The notes under the pieces were generated by a model, which was not told where the DNA came from, did not search any database, and worked only from the letters and a program-made list of their open reading frames with translations. A stretch of DNA of 64,000 bases from Pelotomaculum isophthalicicum JI (GTDB taxonomy: Bacteria; Bacillota; Desulfotomaculia; Desulfotomaculales; Pelotomaculaceae), in assembly GCF_029478095.1 (NCBI RefSeq), contig NZ_JAKOAV010000004.1:62001-126000 (forward strand). Reading direction: 5' to 3'. A program made the translations under genes and the position numbers. Positions 17,371-27,344 of this stretch are shown here, one piece after another (position 1 is the first letter of the stretch; the number at the start of each line of letters is the position of its first letter).

Positions 17371-18909
17371 TTATTTTGCGTATTCAACCACCCTTGTTTC
17401 CCGGATACTCACGACTTTGATCTGACCTGGATAATCCAACTCGTTTTCTATTCTTTTTGCGATATCCCGTACCAGCCTGATTGCGCCGATATCATCAATT
17501 TTATCAGGCTTAACCATAATGCGAACTTCACGTCCCGCTTGAATTGCGTAGGATTTCTCGACGCCCTCGAAGGAGTTGGCAATCTCCTCAAGTTTTGTGA
17601 GGCGCTTGATGTATGCTTCCAGCGTTTCCCTGCGTGCACCCGGTCGTGCGGCGGAAATAGCGTCGGCGGCCTGAACAAGAACAGCAATAGTTGTCTTCGG
17701 GTCTTCGTCTCCGTGGTGAGCGGCAATAGCATGAACAATATCATGCGATTCCTTGTATTTCTTAGCCAGGTCAACGCCGATAGTCACGTGCGGTCCTTCC
17801 ACTTCGTGGTCGACCGACTTGCCTATATCGTGTAATAAACCGGCTCTTTTTGCCATTTGGATATCAACACCCAGTTCAGAAGCCATTAGACCAGCCAAGT
17901 GGGCAACTTCAACTGAATGCTTTAATACATTCTGGCCGTAACTTGTACGGAATTTCAGCCGTCCCAAAAGAATAACCAATTCCGGATGAATACCGTGCAC
18001 ACCTGTTTCAAAAGTCGCTTGTTCTCCAGCCTCCCTAATTTGGTTGTTGACCTCTTTTCGGGCTTTTTCAACCATTTCCTCAATACGTGCCGGATGGATT
18101 CTGCCATCAACGATCAATTTTTCCAGAGCAATCCTTGCCACTTCTCTCCGGATCGGATCAAAACCTGACAAAATCACAGCTTCCGGTGTATCATCAATAA
18201 TAAGATCTATTCCTGTGAGCGTTTCAAAAGCGCGAATATTTCTACCTTCGCGTCCAATGATACGCCCTTTCATTTCATCACTGGGTAAAGGTATCACAGC
18301 TACTGTAGCCTCAGCGACATGATCCGCCGCACACCTCTGAATAGCTAAGGAAATAACATCACGAGCCCGCTTTTCCGCTTCTTCCTTAGCCTTGTTTTCC
18401 ATGTCCTTTATCATTATTGCTACTTCATGCTGTATTTCTTTTTCAATATCGGTAAGCAGGATCTGTCTAGCTTCTTCAGATGTCATGCCAGATATCCGTT
18501 CCAATTCACCTAGCTGCTTGTTATATACTTCCGTAAGTTGATTTTTAACAGCTTCTATTTCTGTTTCTTTCCGGCTCAGAACATCCTCCTTTTTTTCTAT
18601 TGAGTCAGCTTTGCGGTCCAGATTTTCTTCCTTCTGAACTAACCTGCGTTCCAGTCTTTGAAGTTCCGATCTGCGCTCCCGGTTCTCTCTCTCCACTTCA
18701 TTACGTAGTTTTAGAACCTCTTCTTTGGACTCCAGAATTGCTTCCCGCTTTTTCGCTTCAGCATTCTTTTCAGCTTCCTCCAGTATTTTCTTTGCCTCGT
18801 TCTCAGCGGAAGTAATTTTAGCTTCAGCCAGGTATTTTCTCAGGAAATATCCTATTACAAAAGCTGCCAATGCAGATCCTATAATAATTATAATTAAATT
18901 AAATTCCAA
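17371..18909 (-). CDS. rny: Ribonuclease Y
   Basis: A membrane-anchored endoribonuclease that starts decay of many mRNAs in Gram-positive bacteria. In order: one N-terminal membrane helix (residues 4-24), a long charged coiled coil (about 30-160), a KH RNA-binding domain ([19 protein letters not shown] near 217), and an HD domain with catalytic LLHDIGK and IAAHHGDE. At 512 residues it is full length. The start is TTG with GGGGGTG ten bases upstream. It has its own terminator and is separated from recX-recA by another. Confidence 0.96.
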   Translation of the reverse strand: MEFNLIIIIIGSALAAFVIGYFLRKYLAEAKITSAENEAKKILEEAEKNAEAKKREAILESKEEVLKLRNEVERENRERRSELQRLERRLVQKEENLDRKADSIEKKEDVLSRKETEIEAVKNQLTEVYNKQLGELERISGMTSEEARQILLTDIEKEIQHEVAIMIKDMENKAKEEAEKRARDVISLAIQRCAADHVAEATVAVIPLPSDEMKGRIIGREGRNIRAFETLTGIDLIIDDTPEAVILSGFDPIRREVARIALEKLIVDGRIHPARIEEMVEKARKEVNNQIREAGEQATFETGVHGIHPELVILLGRLKFRTSYGQNVLKHSVEVAHLAGLMASELGVDIQMAKRAGLLHDIGKSVDHEVEGPHVTIGVDLAKKYKESHDIVHAIAAHHGDEDPKTTIAVLVQAADAISAARPGARRETLEAYIKRLTKLEEIANSFEGVEKSYAIQAGREVRIMVKPDKIDDIGAIRLVRDIAKRIENELDYPGQIKVVSIRETRVVEYAK

Positions 18910-18952
18910 TACTTTTTTTCACCCCCTTTTTTTATTAAATTTTGTATGGCAA

Positions 18953-18979
18953 CAAAAAAAAACCGAGTATAACTCGGTA
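18953..18979 (-). terminator. Intrinsic terminator upstream of rny
   Basis: Stem ACCGAGT/ACTCGGT (18962-18968 and 18972-18978), 3-nt loop, followed by nine or more Ts on the minus strand. It ends transcription coming from recA-recX. Confidence 0.85.
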
Positions 18980-19057
18980 GAAAATGAACTGATACTACTT
19001 TTTATTCTTGTCCAGATCACGGAAAGAAAAAAACCTCAAAATAGGTACCTTCCTAAA

Positions 19058-19083
19058 TCCGGTTTAAGTAAAACCAAACCGGA
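19058..19083 (-). terminator. Hairpin in the recX-rny gap
   Basis: 8-bp stem TCCGGTTT/AAACCGGA (19058-19065 and 19076-19083), weakly followed by ATTT on the minus strand. The rest of the 326-bp gap between recX and rny (18910-19235) is A/T-rich and holds nothing else I can support besides this hairpin and the stronger terminator at 18953. Confidence 0.4.
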
Positions 19084-19235
19084 CTTCGACCTTAGAAATA
19101 AATTATTGGATTTTATCTATAATAAAACCCGTACATAGTAGTATCTAATTCTATTTTCTCCCAAATTAAATTGTACAGGTTTCTTTAAAAAATGTCAAGC
19201 TAAAACCAGGCATTTAAGACCTCAGGAGTATAAAT

Positions 19236-19694
19236 TCAATATCTCTCGCCATCTTTGACTTTATGTTGGATCTTATTAATTACTTCACACGTAAAACCAC
19301 GCCTGTTAAGCAAACTTACCAGCCGCGGCAGATTGTATGCCCCGCTACTCCGCAACATTTCTTTTTCAACTAGTTTCATGGCAGCATGATATTCCTTATC
19401 AAACCCAAGTTCACCCAGAATATCGTCAATAATACTAGTACAGATCCCTTTACCCCGCAGTTCTTGCTTTAACCCCCTAAGCCCTCTTTTGCCTAGCCTC
19501 TGGTTTACCCAACAGCGGGCAAATTCCATATCATCAATATAGCCGTACTCTCCCAAAACATCTAAAACTGGTCGTGACACTTCAGGACTAAAACCCTTTC
19601 GCTTCAGACACTGTTCCAACTCATGCTTGGAACGCCGGCGAAAAACCAACATCCGTAAGGCTAAAGACCTGGCTTTTTCAAATTCACTTTTCAT
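19236..19694 (-). CDS. recX: Regulatory protein RecX
   Basis: Binds RecA filaments and modulates recombination and SOS induction. The 152-residue protein has three-helix tandem repeats typical of Rec[25 protein letters not shown], then [38 protein letters not shown], then the C-terminal repeat. It overlaps the end of recA by 11 bp (shared ATGAAAAGTGA), so it is translationally coupled to recA. Confidence 0.93.
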   Translation of the reverse strand: MKSEFEKARSLALRMLVFRRRSKHELEQCLKRKGFSPEVSRPVLDVLGEYGYIDDMEFARCWVNQRLGKRGLRGLKQELRGKGICTSIIDDILGELGFDKEYHAAMKLVEKEMLRSSGAYNLPRLVSLLNRRGFTCEVINKIQHKVKDGERY

Positions 19695-20736
19695 TATTAC
19701 TCAAATTGCCTTCTGCTATCCCTACAATTAAAGGCGTGTCTTTAACACTTGCAAGATTTTGAGCTATGCGAACTTTTTGTTCAACTTCTCTAGCTATGTC
19801 CGGATGCTCTTTCAAGAATTCCTTGACATTTTCCCGTCCTTGGCCGAGTCTTTCATCATTATAAGAATACCATGCCCCGCTTTTGTTGATTATGTTTAAA
19901 TCAGCGGCGATATCCAGAATGCTGCCTTCTTTGGATATTCCCGTTCCGTACATAATATCGAAATCAGCCTGTTTAAAAGGAGGAGCCATTTTATTTTTCA
20001 CCACCTTGACTCTGGTGCGGCTCCCAATAATATCAGCGCCTTGCTTGATATTTTCCTGTTTACGCACCTCCATGCGAATCGAAGCGTAGAATTTCAAGGC
20101 GCGCCCCCCGGTGGTAGTTTCAGGCGAGCCGTACATTATGCCAACTTTTTCCCTGATTTGATTAATAAAGACCACTGTAGTGTGCGACTTACTGATCGAT
20201 CCGGTGAGCTTCCGCAGCGCCTGAGACATTAGCCGCGCCTGCAATCCGACGTGTGAGTCTCCCATCTCCCCCTCAATCTCAGCACGGGGTACCAGGGCAG
20301 CCACAGAATCAATAACGATGACATCTATAGCCCCGCTGCGCACCAAAGCCTCGGCAATTTCCAGCGCCTGTTCGCCGGTATCCGGCTGGGACACCAGCAG
20401 GTTCTCAATATCGACGCCCAGGTTCCTTGCATACGACGGATCGAGGGCGTGCTCGGCATCGATGAAAGCCGCTGCCCCACCTGTCTTCTGTGCCTCGGCG
20501 ATGATGTGCAAAGCCACAGTTGTTTTCCCGGAAGACTCCGGTCCAAATATCTCTATAACCCTGCCGCGCGGCACTCCTCCGATGCCAAGAGCGATATCCA
20601 GCGCCAAAGTGCCTGTTGGAATAACCTCTACATTTAAATTAGCGGAGGCTTCCCCCAGCTTCATGATCGAACCCTTGCCGAATTGCCGTTCTATTTGCAT
20701 AAGCGCCAGTTCTAAAGCTTTTTGTTTATCCGACAA
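19684..20736 (-). CDS. recA: Recombinase RecA
   Basis: The central strand-exchange protein and SOS co-protease. At 350 residues it is complete. Walker A GPESSGKT is at residues 65-72, Walker B in [11 protein letters not shown], and loop L2 in [20 protein letters not shown]; the C-terminal domain ends in an acidic-polar tail. An intact coding sequence, no intein or intron. Transcription is driven by a near-consensus promoter with an SOS box near the start site; recX overlaps its 3' end. Confidence 0.98.
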   Translation of the reverse strand: MSDKQKALELALMQIERQFGKGSIMKLGEASANLNVEVIPTGTLALDIALGIGGVPRGRVIEIFGPESSGKTTVALHIIAEAQKTGGAAAFIDAEHALDPSYARNLGVDIENLLVSQPDTGEQALEIAEALVRSGAIDVIVIDSVAALVPRAEIEGEMGDSHVGLQARLMSQALRKLTGSISKSHTTVVFINQIREKVGIMYGSPETTTGGRALKFYASIRMEVRKQENIKQGADIIGSRTRVKVVKNKMAPPFKQADFDIMYGTGISKEGSILDIAADLNIINKSGAWYSYNDERLGQGRENVKEFLKEHPDIAREVEQKVRIAQNLASVKDTPLIVGIAEGNLSNNEK

Positions 20737-20773
20737 AATATTACCTCCATTTTAGGGTGTTATTTTTACGGCA

Positions 20774-20787
20774 TGAACACATGTTCG
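20774..20787. promoter_or_regulatory. SOS box (LexA/DinR operator) of recA
   Basis: CGAAC-ATGT-GTTCA on the minus strand, a perfect GAAC-N4-GTTC core (20775-20786). It sits just downstream of the -10 element, over the expected transcription start, where LexA would block initiation. Confidence 0.9.
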
Positions 20788-20799
20788 GTCCATTAATTA

Positions 20800-20828
20800 A
20801 TTATATGGCGCTTTTTGGTTTGTGTCAA
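20800..20828 (-). promoter_or_regulatory. Sigma-A promoter of recA
   Basis: Minus strand: TTGACA (20828-20823), 17-bp spacer, TATAAT (20805-20800). Exact consensus hexamers. Confidence 0.92.
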
Positions 20829-20850
20829 TAACAATAATCAGATCATCTTA

Positions 20851-22089
20851 TTATTTTTCTTGAAGGAAAGACCTTACCATACTTAACGCGGCATTAACTG
20901 TACCCATTCTTACAGCCAGCCGGTTACCGGGAAAGTGGAACTTCCGGTAAGAGGCGCCCTTTTCCGACGCCAGGGCAATATAAACCAACCCTATTGGTTT
21001 GTTCGGAGTGTCGCCATCCGGCCCGGCGATACCTGTTACGGCAAGACCCAGGCTTGTGTGAATCAGGTTCCGCACACCTTCAGCCATAGCCACTGCCGTC
21101 TCTTTACTGACGGCCCCGTGCGAGTCAATTATGTCGGGGGCCACTCCGAGGATCGCTTTTTTCACCTCATTGCTGTACGCAGCCACACCACCTATAAAGT
21201 ATGCTGAACTACCGGGAATGTCAGTCAACCTCGCGGCAATTAATCCGCTGGTGCACGATTCTGCCACACCTATTGACATCCCTTTATCAAGCAGTTGTTT
21301 ACCAACAATAACCTCTATATTTTCATCACCATAACCAAAAATATAATCTTTAAGACGACAACTTACCTTTTCCGATAGTTCTTCCACCATCTTTTCAGCT
21401 TGTTCCGCACTTGCCGCTTGCGCAGTTATCCGCACTTGCACCTGGCCCGGGCTGGCTAAATAAGTGATGCCTGGATTACCTTGCCCGCCCAGGTCTTTAA
21501 TCAGATCCTGAACAGCTGACTCGGAAATACCGGTAACTTTGATTGCTTTAAACCGGGTAACCGCCCCGGAACCGGCTTTTTGGGACAAAATAGGCATTAG
21601 AGTATCCTCAAACATTGCAGTCAATTCGTGCGGCGGCCCGGGCAAAAGAGCAATAATTTTATTTCCCTTTTCAATTAATATGCCGGGCGCGGTTCCCCGT
21701 TTATTTGGTAAAATGGTTGCTCCTTGCGGAATATAGGCCTGCCTGATATTTGATTCCGGCATGGTCATGCCGCGGCGGTCAAAAAAATTCCTAATCCCGT
21801 CCAGCGATTTTTCATCAAGGACCAGGGGCAAGCCAAGCACGTGAGCGACAGTATCCTTGGTAAGATCGTCCGTGGTCGGACCAAGTCCCCCGGTGATTAG
21901 TATTAAATCAGACCGTTCCAGCGCCTGCCTGACAACCTGCTCCAGTCTTTCGAAATGATCTCCTACCGTGATATGCAATGCGACATCAAAATTAAGCTCT
22001 GACAACCATCTTCCTAAATACTGGGCATGGCTGTTCACAATACGGCCCTGGGTAAGTTCCGAACCGGTAAAAATAAGTTCTGCTTTCAA
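20851..22089 (-). CDS. cinA: CinA family protein (nicotinamide-nucleotide amidase / ADP-ribose pyrophosphatase type)
   Basis: A two-domain protein of 412 residues. The N-terminal MoeA/MogA-like domain ([35 protein letters not shown]) corresponds to the pyrophosphatase part. The C-terminal CinA domain ([54 protein letters not shown]) corresponds to NMN deamidase. It recycles pyridine nucleotides and is often co-regulated with competence genes. It is upstream of recA in the usual cinA-recA-recX order, but recA has its own promoter. Confidence 0.95.
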   Translation of the reverse strand: MKAELIFTGSELTQGRIVNSHAQYLGRWLSELNFDVALHITVGDHFERLEQVVRQALERSDLILITGGLGPTTDDLTKDTVAHVLGLPLVLDEKSLDGIRNFFDRRGMTMPESNIRQAYIPQGATILPNKRGTAPGILIEKGNKIIALLPGPPHELTAMFEDTLMPILSQKAGSGAVTRFKAIKVTGISESAVQDLIKDLGGQGNPGITYLASPGQVQVRITAQAASAEQAEKMVEELSEKVSCRLKDYIFGYGDENIEVIVGKQLLDKGMSIGVAESCTSGLIAARLTDIPGSSAYFIGGVAAYSNEVKKAILGVAPDIIDSHGAVSKETAVAMAEGVRNLIHTSLGLAVTGIAGPDGDTPNKPIGLVYIALASEKGASYRKFHFPGNRLAVRMGTVNAALSMVRSFLQEK

Positions 22090-22170
22090 ATCATCACACC
22101 CCGATATTAACTTTCAAGTCAAATTATAGCATAAACTGAAACGATACAGTAGGCTCAATATACTAAGAGG

Positions 22171-22209
22171 AAACGGATCAGCTCGAAAATTATTCAGGCC
22201 GATCCGTTT
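22171..22209. other. 9-bp-arm hairpin between the FtsH-like gene and cinA
   Basis: Arms AAACGGATC (22171-22179) and GATCCGTTT (22201-22209) are perfectly complementary with a 21-nt loop. No clear T-run follows on either strand, so it may be a processing or operator element rather than a terminator. Confidence 0.45.
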
Positions 22210-22249
22210 ACCTAATGGATAATATTTATGGATAATATGTTGAAAATAA

Positions 22250-23737
22250 TTAATTCAGCGCATTATATTCCCCGATGACTTTACGGAATTGCTCCCCAGT
22301 GATTTTTTCATTTTCCAACAGGATTTCTGAAATTTTTTTAAATACCTGTCGCGCTTCCGAAATTTGTTTTTTTACCCGTTGCTCCTGCTCCTGTATTATG
22401 CCGGTCAGAGTATTGTGTTTTAATTCCTGGGGAAGATTGTCAAAGCTTATTACGCCCAAATCCGACATGCCTGAACGCAACATTGTCTCGGCTGTGCGCA
22501 TTGCTTGTTCAAAGTCATTGGCGGAACCAGTGCTGTGGTTACCCAAGATGGTTTCCTCAGCAACCGCGCCTGCCAGCATAACAGAAATTTGATTCTCAAG
22601 GTAATCTTTAGTATACAAGTAAGTATCATCTTCCGGGGTCTGGCGCATATACCCCAGAGCATCACCGCGGGGGGTAATGGTCAGGGTGGAAACAGAACCT
22701 GCCCGGACATGTTCGCTAATCAAAGCATGGCCAATCTCATGAATGGCTATTCGCTTCATTTCAGCCTCTGACGGACGTTTATCCAGCTTTCCGCCCATCA
22801 TTACCTTATCAATTGACTCGTTAAAATGATGTTGCTTTATTACCGATGATTTTTCGCGCATAGCCAGGATAGCCGCTTCGTTTGCCAGGCTCTCCAAGTG
22901 GGCGCCTGAAAAACCAAAAGTTTCCCTGGCAATTACGTTCAATTTCACATCTTCAGCCAGTGGTTTGTTTCTTGTATGAATTTTTAGGATCTCCAGCCTG
23001 CCGTCTTTGTCAGGCAGGTCAACTTTAACAATCCGGTCAAAACGCCCCGGCCGCATAAGCGCCGGGTCAAGCATGTCAGACCGGTTAGTGGCGGCTACAA
23101 GCAATATCCTCACGTTATCATCAACTTTCAGACCGTCTATTTCCACAAGGAGCTGGTTTAGAGTCTGATCATACTCCAAATGACTGGTAGTTTGTCCACG
23201 CTTGCCGCCCAAGATTTCAATTTCATCTATGAAAATCAAGGCATAATTCTTTTTTTGGCGGGGTGCTGAATCTCTTGCTGTTTGAAACAATTTTCTTACT
23301 CGTTGAGCGCCGACTCCCGCATACATTTCAATAAATTCCGATCCGGAAGCAGCTATAAAGACAGCGTCTGTATAACTAGCCGCGGCCTTAGCCATCAGCG
23401 TCTTGCCGGTTCCGGGCGGCCCCGTAAGCAGGATACCCTTAAGCGGGCGAATACCCAAACTTCTAATGCTCTGGTGGTTTTTAATAAAGTCTAAAGCCTC
23501 GCGCAATTCATGGATTGCTGAGAATTGCCCGCCAATATCACTGAAGGAAATTTCGTAACGCCCCGCGCCTACCGGGCTGTCAAAATTTTTGGCGCCGACC
23601 ATGCCCCTCATCCTGGCAACATAATAAAGTCCGCCGCCGGCAGCCAAAACAAATAAAAAAGGTGTTACATCATAGCCCATGATTATCATGGAAACTATCA
23701 GGGCAAGACTCAACCCTATGCTAATTTCCTTGAGCAT
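22250..23737 (-). CDS. Compact FtsH-like membrane AAA+ zinc metalloprotease
   Basis: A membrane-bound ATP-dependent protease related to FtsH. Two close membrane helices at residues about 6-40 are joined by only a few residues, so the extracytoplasmic domain of classic FtsH is missing. The AAA+ module has Walker A LLTGPPGTGKT (residues 106-113 for the core), Walker B ALIFIDEIE and a conserved MRPGRFDR. The protease domain has the zinc motif HEIGH (333-337) and the third ligand region GSANDFEQA. Length is 495 residues against about 600-650 for FtsH. The ATG at 23737 is placed by GGAGGTGG; it overlaps the upstream gene by 17 bp, which implies coupling. Its substrate is unknown. Confidence 0.88.
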   Translation of the reverse strand: MLKEISIGLSLALIVSMIIMGYDVTPFLFVLAAGGGLYYVARMRGMVGAKNFDSPVGAGRYEISFSDIGGQFSAIHELREALDFIKNHQSIRSLGIRPLKGILLTGPPGTGKTLMAKAAASYTDAVFIAASGSEFIEMYAGVGAQRVRKLFQTARDSAPRQKKNYALIFIDEIEILGGKRGQTTSHLEYDQTLNQLLVEIDGLKVDDNVRILLVAATNRSDMLDPALMRPGRFDRIVKVDLPDKDGRLEILKIHTRNKPLAEDVKLNVIARETFGFSGAHLESLANEAAILAMREKSSVIKQHHFNESIDKVMMGGKLDKRPSEAEMKRIAIHEIGHALISEHVRAGSVSTLTITPRGDALGYMRQTPEDDTYLYTKDYLENQISVMLAGAVAEETILGNHSTGSANDFEQAMRTAETMLRSGMSDLGVISFDNLPQELKHNTLTGIIQEQEQRVKKQISEARQVFKKISEILLENEKITGEQFRKVIGEYNALN

Positions 23738-24296
23738 TTGTTCCACCTCCGGCAAGGGGCGCCTTAATGCTGCCATTAGGCTGCCCTGTATCCCTGGCAA
23801 TCACCTCGTCTAGGGTCCGCCCATCTTTTTTTAATCTGATGTAAATGTTCTTTTCGTCAATATTAATTTTCGCCTCAGCTCCTGCCGCACCGGCCTCCCG
23901 TTTGATCTCTTCCGCCATACTCCGGTAACTTCCCTGGGCAATCGCCTGGTAAACGGCAAACTGACTGTTGTACCACACCTGTTGCAAACTGTCATCCCTG
24001 TTGTCTTTCAACACGAGATAGTAAGGCCGCTGGCCCATTTTTTGGGTTAGCTCTTTCTGCAGTTCATTATATGACTGCATCAAATCCGCAGTGTCTTTAA
24101 ATGTCAGCGTTATCTTGACCTGTTTGCCCTCGGTGCTTATTTGATAAGATTCGACAGCCTCATTACTGGACAAAACCATATTTAAGGGATTTTGAAAACT
24201 GTATTTTTGATAAACCCACTGGACGCTGAAGATAACAACAAGCCCTGCCAATAGCGAGAAGATAATTACCGGTATCTTTAAACCTTGCCATTGCAT
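23721..24296 (-). CDS. Hypothetical single-pass membrane protein co-encoded with the FtsH-like protease
   Basis: A 191-residue protein I do not recognise. Residues 8-27 form one membrane helix (IPVIIFSLLAGLVVIFSVQW) with a short cytoplasmic N-terminus, so the remaining about 160 residues probably face outward. That part has alternating beta/alpha character (VKITLTFKDTADLMQSYNEL, NIDEKNIYIRLKK) and ends in a Gly/Ala/Asn-rich tail. Its stop overlaps the start of the protease gene, so it may be a partner, adaptor or missing extracytoplasmic domain supplied in trans. That role is inference. Confidence 0.75.
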   Translation of the reverse strand: MQWQGLKIPVIIFSLLAGLVVIFSVQWVYQKYSFQNPLNMVLSSNEAVESYQISTEGKQVKITLTFKDTADLMQSYNELQKELTQKMGQRPYYLVLKDNRDDSLQQVWYNSQFAVYQAIAQGSYRSMAEEIKREAGAAGAEAKINIDEKNIYIRLKKDGRTLDEVIARDTGQPNGSIKAPLAGGGTNAQGN

Positions 24297-24339
24297 GGCG
24301 ATCCCCTTTCCGAATGTTTGGAATGCTATACCGCCAATA

Positions 24340-24348
24340 ATTATAGCA
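24340..24348 (-). promoter_or_regulatory. Extended -10 promoter candidate
   Basis: TGC-TATAAT on the minus strand about 45 bp before the 191-residue membrane protein gene. No good -35 is seen. Confidence 0.4.
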
Positions 24349-24396
24349 TAAAAGGGTATTTTGTTTCCCTAGTGAATAACTGGATGAAGCCATGTA

Positions 24397-24942
24397 TCAA
24401 TAACCGCTTTTTTTAAATATTTTCCATGTGTTGTTAAAGTAATCGAAACCGGACCAAACAGTAAATATAACTGCGAAAGCCATGGTAATGCCGGCAATCG
24501 GCAAGTGAAACAAGCCATTTAAATGATCCCCGACAAACATGGCAACAATAGCCACTATCTGGGTAACAGTTTTGATCTTACCGAGCCTGCTGGCGGATAA
24601 TATCTCCCCTTCGGCAGCGGCGACAGCCCGTAAACCGGTCACTGCGAATTCCCTGCTGATGATTACTACGGCAATCCAACCGGACAACCGGCCCATCTCG
24701 ACCAAGATGATCAGGGCAGTTGATACCAATATTTTATCAGCCAACGGGTCCATAAATTTACCCAGCAGGGTTACTTGATTGTTTCGCCTCGCAAAATAAC
24801 CGTCGAGTCCATCAGTAGCTGCGCCCAGTACAAAAACAAAGACAGCTAGATAGTCAGCGTAATGATATTTTAGTGAAGCAATTAATAAAAAAAAAGGTAT
24901 GAGGAGTATACGGGCCATAGTTAAACGGTTGGGCAAATTCAT
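24397..24942 (-). CDS. pgsA: CDP-diacylglycerol--glycerol-3-phosphate 3-phosphatidyltransferase
   Basis: A membrane enzyme that makes phosphatidylglycerol phosphate, the first committed step to phosphatidylglycerol and cardiolipin. The CDP-alcohol phosphotransferase signature DG-x2-AR-x8-G-x3-D-x3-D is present as DGLDGYFARRNNQVTLLGKFMDPLADK (residues about 44-70). The 181-residue hydrophobic protein opens with the typical NLPNRLTMARI. Its ATG overlaps the rimO stop by one base, the usual rimO-pgsA pair. Confidence 0.95.
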   Translation of the reverse strand: MNLPNRLTMARILLIPFFLLIASLKYHYADYLAVFVFVLGAATDGLDGYFARRNNQVTLLGKFMDPLADKILVSTALIILVEMGRLSGWIAVVIISREFAVTGLRAVAAAEGEILSASRLGKIKTVTQIVAIVAMFVGDHLNGLFHLPIAGITMAFAVIFTVWSGFDYFNNTWKIFKKSGY

Positions 24943-26273
24943 TAAATTAATTCTCCAGTCAGATCATACTCCGAAGCATTGACTACCAGGACCTGCACAA
25001 TATCACCCGGGCTCAACTTTACTCCTGACATAATATAAACCTTCCCGTCAATGTCAGGCGCATCCCCTTCACTACGGCCAAAATATTTCAACGGATCCAT
25101 AGAATGAAATCCTTCAATCAGGACAGAAATTACGCTGCCAATCTTTTTCATATTTCTCTCAAGGGAAACTTCTTGTTGAATAGCCATGGCACGGTCCCGC
25201 CGTTCCGATTTTACTTCTTCAGGTATCTGGTCCGGCATACTGGCGGCGGCAGTATGTTCTTCCTGCGAATAAGTAAATATGCCGACTCGATCAAACTTAA
25301 CTTCCCGTATAAAATCCAACAAATCTAAAAAATCAGCTTCGGTTTCACCGGGGAATCCCGTAATGAAAGATGTGCGTAAAGTTATGCCGGGTAAAGCCGT
25401 ACGCAACTTTTCCACCAACCGTATTATCTCTTCACGGTTTCCACGTCTGTTCATCCGGGCCAACACATCATTGCTGGCGTGCTGGAGCGGCAGGTCCAGA
25501 TAACGGCACACTTTTCTTTCGGATATCATTAAATTTATTAGTTCGTCCGTTAGTAGATCCGGGTAAGTATAAAGAAGCCTCAACCAGGCCGGCCCGTCAA
25601 GCGCCGCAAGATGTTTAAGCAAACCCACCAGAGAGGGTTTGCCGTAAAGATCAACTCCGTAACGGGTTGTATCCTGGGCAACCAGAACCAGTTCTTTTAC
25701 ACCACCTGCGGCAAGGCTTGCGGCTTCACTTGCTATATCATCAACAGGCCTGCTTCTAAATGGCCCCCTAATCCTCGGGATTACACAATAAGAACAGCAA
25801 TTATCGCACCCTTCCGCTATTTTCAAAAACGCGGTGTATGATGGTGTAGATGTCAATCGCGGCAAACCGGCATCATGTAGAAAGCCGGGCGAGCCAACCA
25901 TGGATACTTTTTTCCCCGCCAATATATTTTTTACTGCCCCGGCAATTTCCCTTATTGCCCCAGTACCGAGCAAACCGTCAATTTCAGGCATTTCATCCGT
26001 TAGTTCCCTGGGGTAGCGCTGGGCCAGACACCCGCAAACTAAAATTGCTTTGCAGGAACCCTCTTTCTTCAAACGGGCCAGCTCAAGTATTGTTTTGATG
26101 GACTCTTCCTTAGCATCGTTAATAAACGAACAGGTATTGATGATCAAAACGTCAGCTTCTTTTTCCCGGTTCGTTATGGCAAATCCGTCTTTTTTTAAAA
26201 TGCCCAGCATGATTTCAGAATCGACCAGATTCTTTGGGCAACCCAAGCTAACCAGACCAATTTTTACACTCAT
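24942..26273 (-). CDS. rimO: Ribosomal protein S12 methylthiotransferase RimO
   Basis: A radical-SAM enzyme that adds a methylthio group to an aspartate of ribosomal protein S12. The N-terminal UPF0004 domain has SLGCPKNLVDSE, NTCSFI and CGCLAQRYP, which bind the auxiliary Fe-S cluster. The radical-SAM motif is CDNCCSYC (CxxxCxxC), and a TRAM domain closes the C-terminus. Length is 443 residues. A consensus promoter lies about 30 bp upstream, so rimO-pgsA starts a transcript here. Confidence 0.96.
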   Translation of the reverse strand: MSVKIGLVSLGCPKNLVDSEIMLGILKKDGFAITNREKEADVLIINTCSFINDAKEESIKTILELARLKKEGSCKAILVCGCLAQRYPRELTDEMPEIDGLLGTGAIREIAGAVKNILAGKKVSMVGSPGFLHDAGLPRLTSTPSYTAFLKIAEGCDNCCSYCVIPRIRGPFRSRPVDDIASEAASLAAGGVKELVLVAQDTTRYGVDLYGKPSLVGLLKHLAALDGPAWLRLLYTYPDLLTDELINLMISERKVCRYLDLPLQHASNDVLARMNRRGNREEIIRLVEKLRTALPGITLRTSFITGFPGETEADFLDLLDFIREVKFDRVGIFTYSQEEHTAAASMPDQIPEEVKSERRDRAMAIQQEVSLERNMKKIGSVISVLIEGFHSMDPLKYFGRSEGDAPDIDGKVYIMSGVKLSPGDIVQVLVVNASEYDLTGELI

Positions 26274-26304
26274 TTACCAAACCCCTCTTTAAGAGCACAG
26301 TTTA

Positions 26305-26333
26305 AGTATAATCTTGGTTTGGTAATTTGTCAA
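26305..26333 (-). promoter_or_regulatory. Sigma-A promoter of rimO-pgsA
   Basis: Minus strand: TTGACA (26333-26328), 17-bp spacer, TATACT (26310-26305), about 30 bp before the rimO ATG. Confidence 0.85.
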
Positions 26334-26476
26334 AACATGGAATAATCTGGTCTTTATATAGTCGAATGGAGCAAGGCGCCGGAAGGATATATTTATTTGG
26401 CATAAGCAAATATGAAATAATAAAGTCATACGAATCGGAGATATTTGAAGATTTTATCGAAGCCAAGATAAATTGT

Positions 26477-27100
26477 TCACCCTAATTTTATATTATCCAC
26501 AAATGAAATTAATTTATGACCTTGTTTGGTGAGCATCAAACTCAACCATACTATACATACAACAATGCACATTTGTAATTGCCGGGCGTAATCCCATGTA
26601 ATTTGACTAAGGACAACCAATAATGCCGACAATGTCAGCATTATTATCAATGCTGATATTTTTAATCTTTTTCGCCTTGAGGGGGAAATTATCGGCGCTG
26701 CCGGCGAGTCCACAGGCGCCAGCAGGATCATCGCCACAAAACCCAATATAATGGCTGAAGCAGTTAGTATATCGGCATATGATTTTCCCAATGTGGAAAG
26801 CTTAACCGCCGACAGCGCAATCAGGGGATATATGGTAATGGTTATTATCCCGCAGCGCCAGGGGGAATTAGAATGGGCTCCTCCCGCTGTATGCCTGTAC
26901 AATGTTGCAATAAAAATGCCGGTGGCTGTACCGGGCAATACGCCAAACAACATTCCAAGCATTAACGCGGCCACAATATTGATCAAGTTAAGCGTCAATA
27001 CTTCAATTACATAAGTTAAAACCAGTTCCTTTTCATGCGAAAGTCCTGTTCTTACCGTTAAATAATTTGCCCAGCGTTTACTAAAAGCAAGATAACTCAA
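26477..27100 (-). CDS. agrB: AgrB-type accessory gene regulator, peptide-processing membrane protease
   Basis: An integral membrane cysteine endopeptidase of the AgrB family, which in quorum-sensing systems cuts and cyclises the AgrD propeptide. Four to five hydrophobic segments are visible. The catalytic pair is in YRHTAGGAHSNSPWRC: a histidine at about residue 76 and a cysteine at about 83. The GTG at 27109 is overlapped by AAAGGTGG, so the TTG nine bases later (27100) is the better start. No agrD peptide gene or AgrC/AgrA pair is found on either side, so the substrate is unknown. Confidence 0.85.
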   Translation of the reverse strand: MSYLAFSKRWANYLTVRTGLSHEKELVLTYVIEVLTLNLINIVAALMLGMLFGVLPGTATGIFIATLYRHTAGGAHSNSPWRCGIITITIYPLIALSAVKLSTLGKSYADILTASAIILGFVAMILLAPVDSPAAPIISPSRRKRLKISALIIMLTLSALLVVLSQITWDYARQLQMCIVVCIVWLSLMLTKQGHKLISFVDNIKLG

Positions 27101-27344
27101 ATTCTTCACCCACCTTTAGAAATATAAGTATTGTTTTATAAAATGTAGTTTCACAATATCCAATATTATAATTTATTTCCTCAAATGACCTCAAAATCCT
27201 GCAAAATAGCTGATTAAATTTCTTCAATATTCCAACACATTTCGACAATTATTACAATATTACTTGATAATTAATTTTTACATAAAGCAGGAATTTAGGA
27301 ATTATTTATAGAAAAAACCATAAAATAAATTTCTGGAGTTCCCA

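Noticed and set aside
26289-26429. 46-residue minus-strand frame after agrB as a possible agrD
   Set aside because: No ribosome binding site, no amphipathic N-terminus or acidic C-terminus as in AgrD, and it overlaps the rimO promoter.
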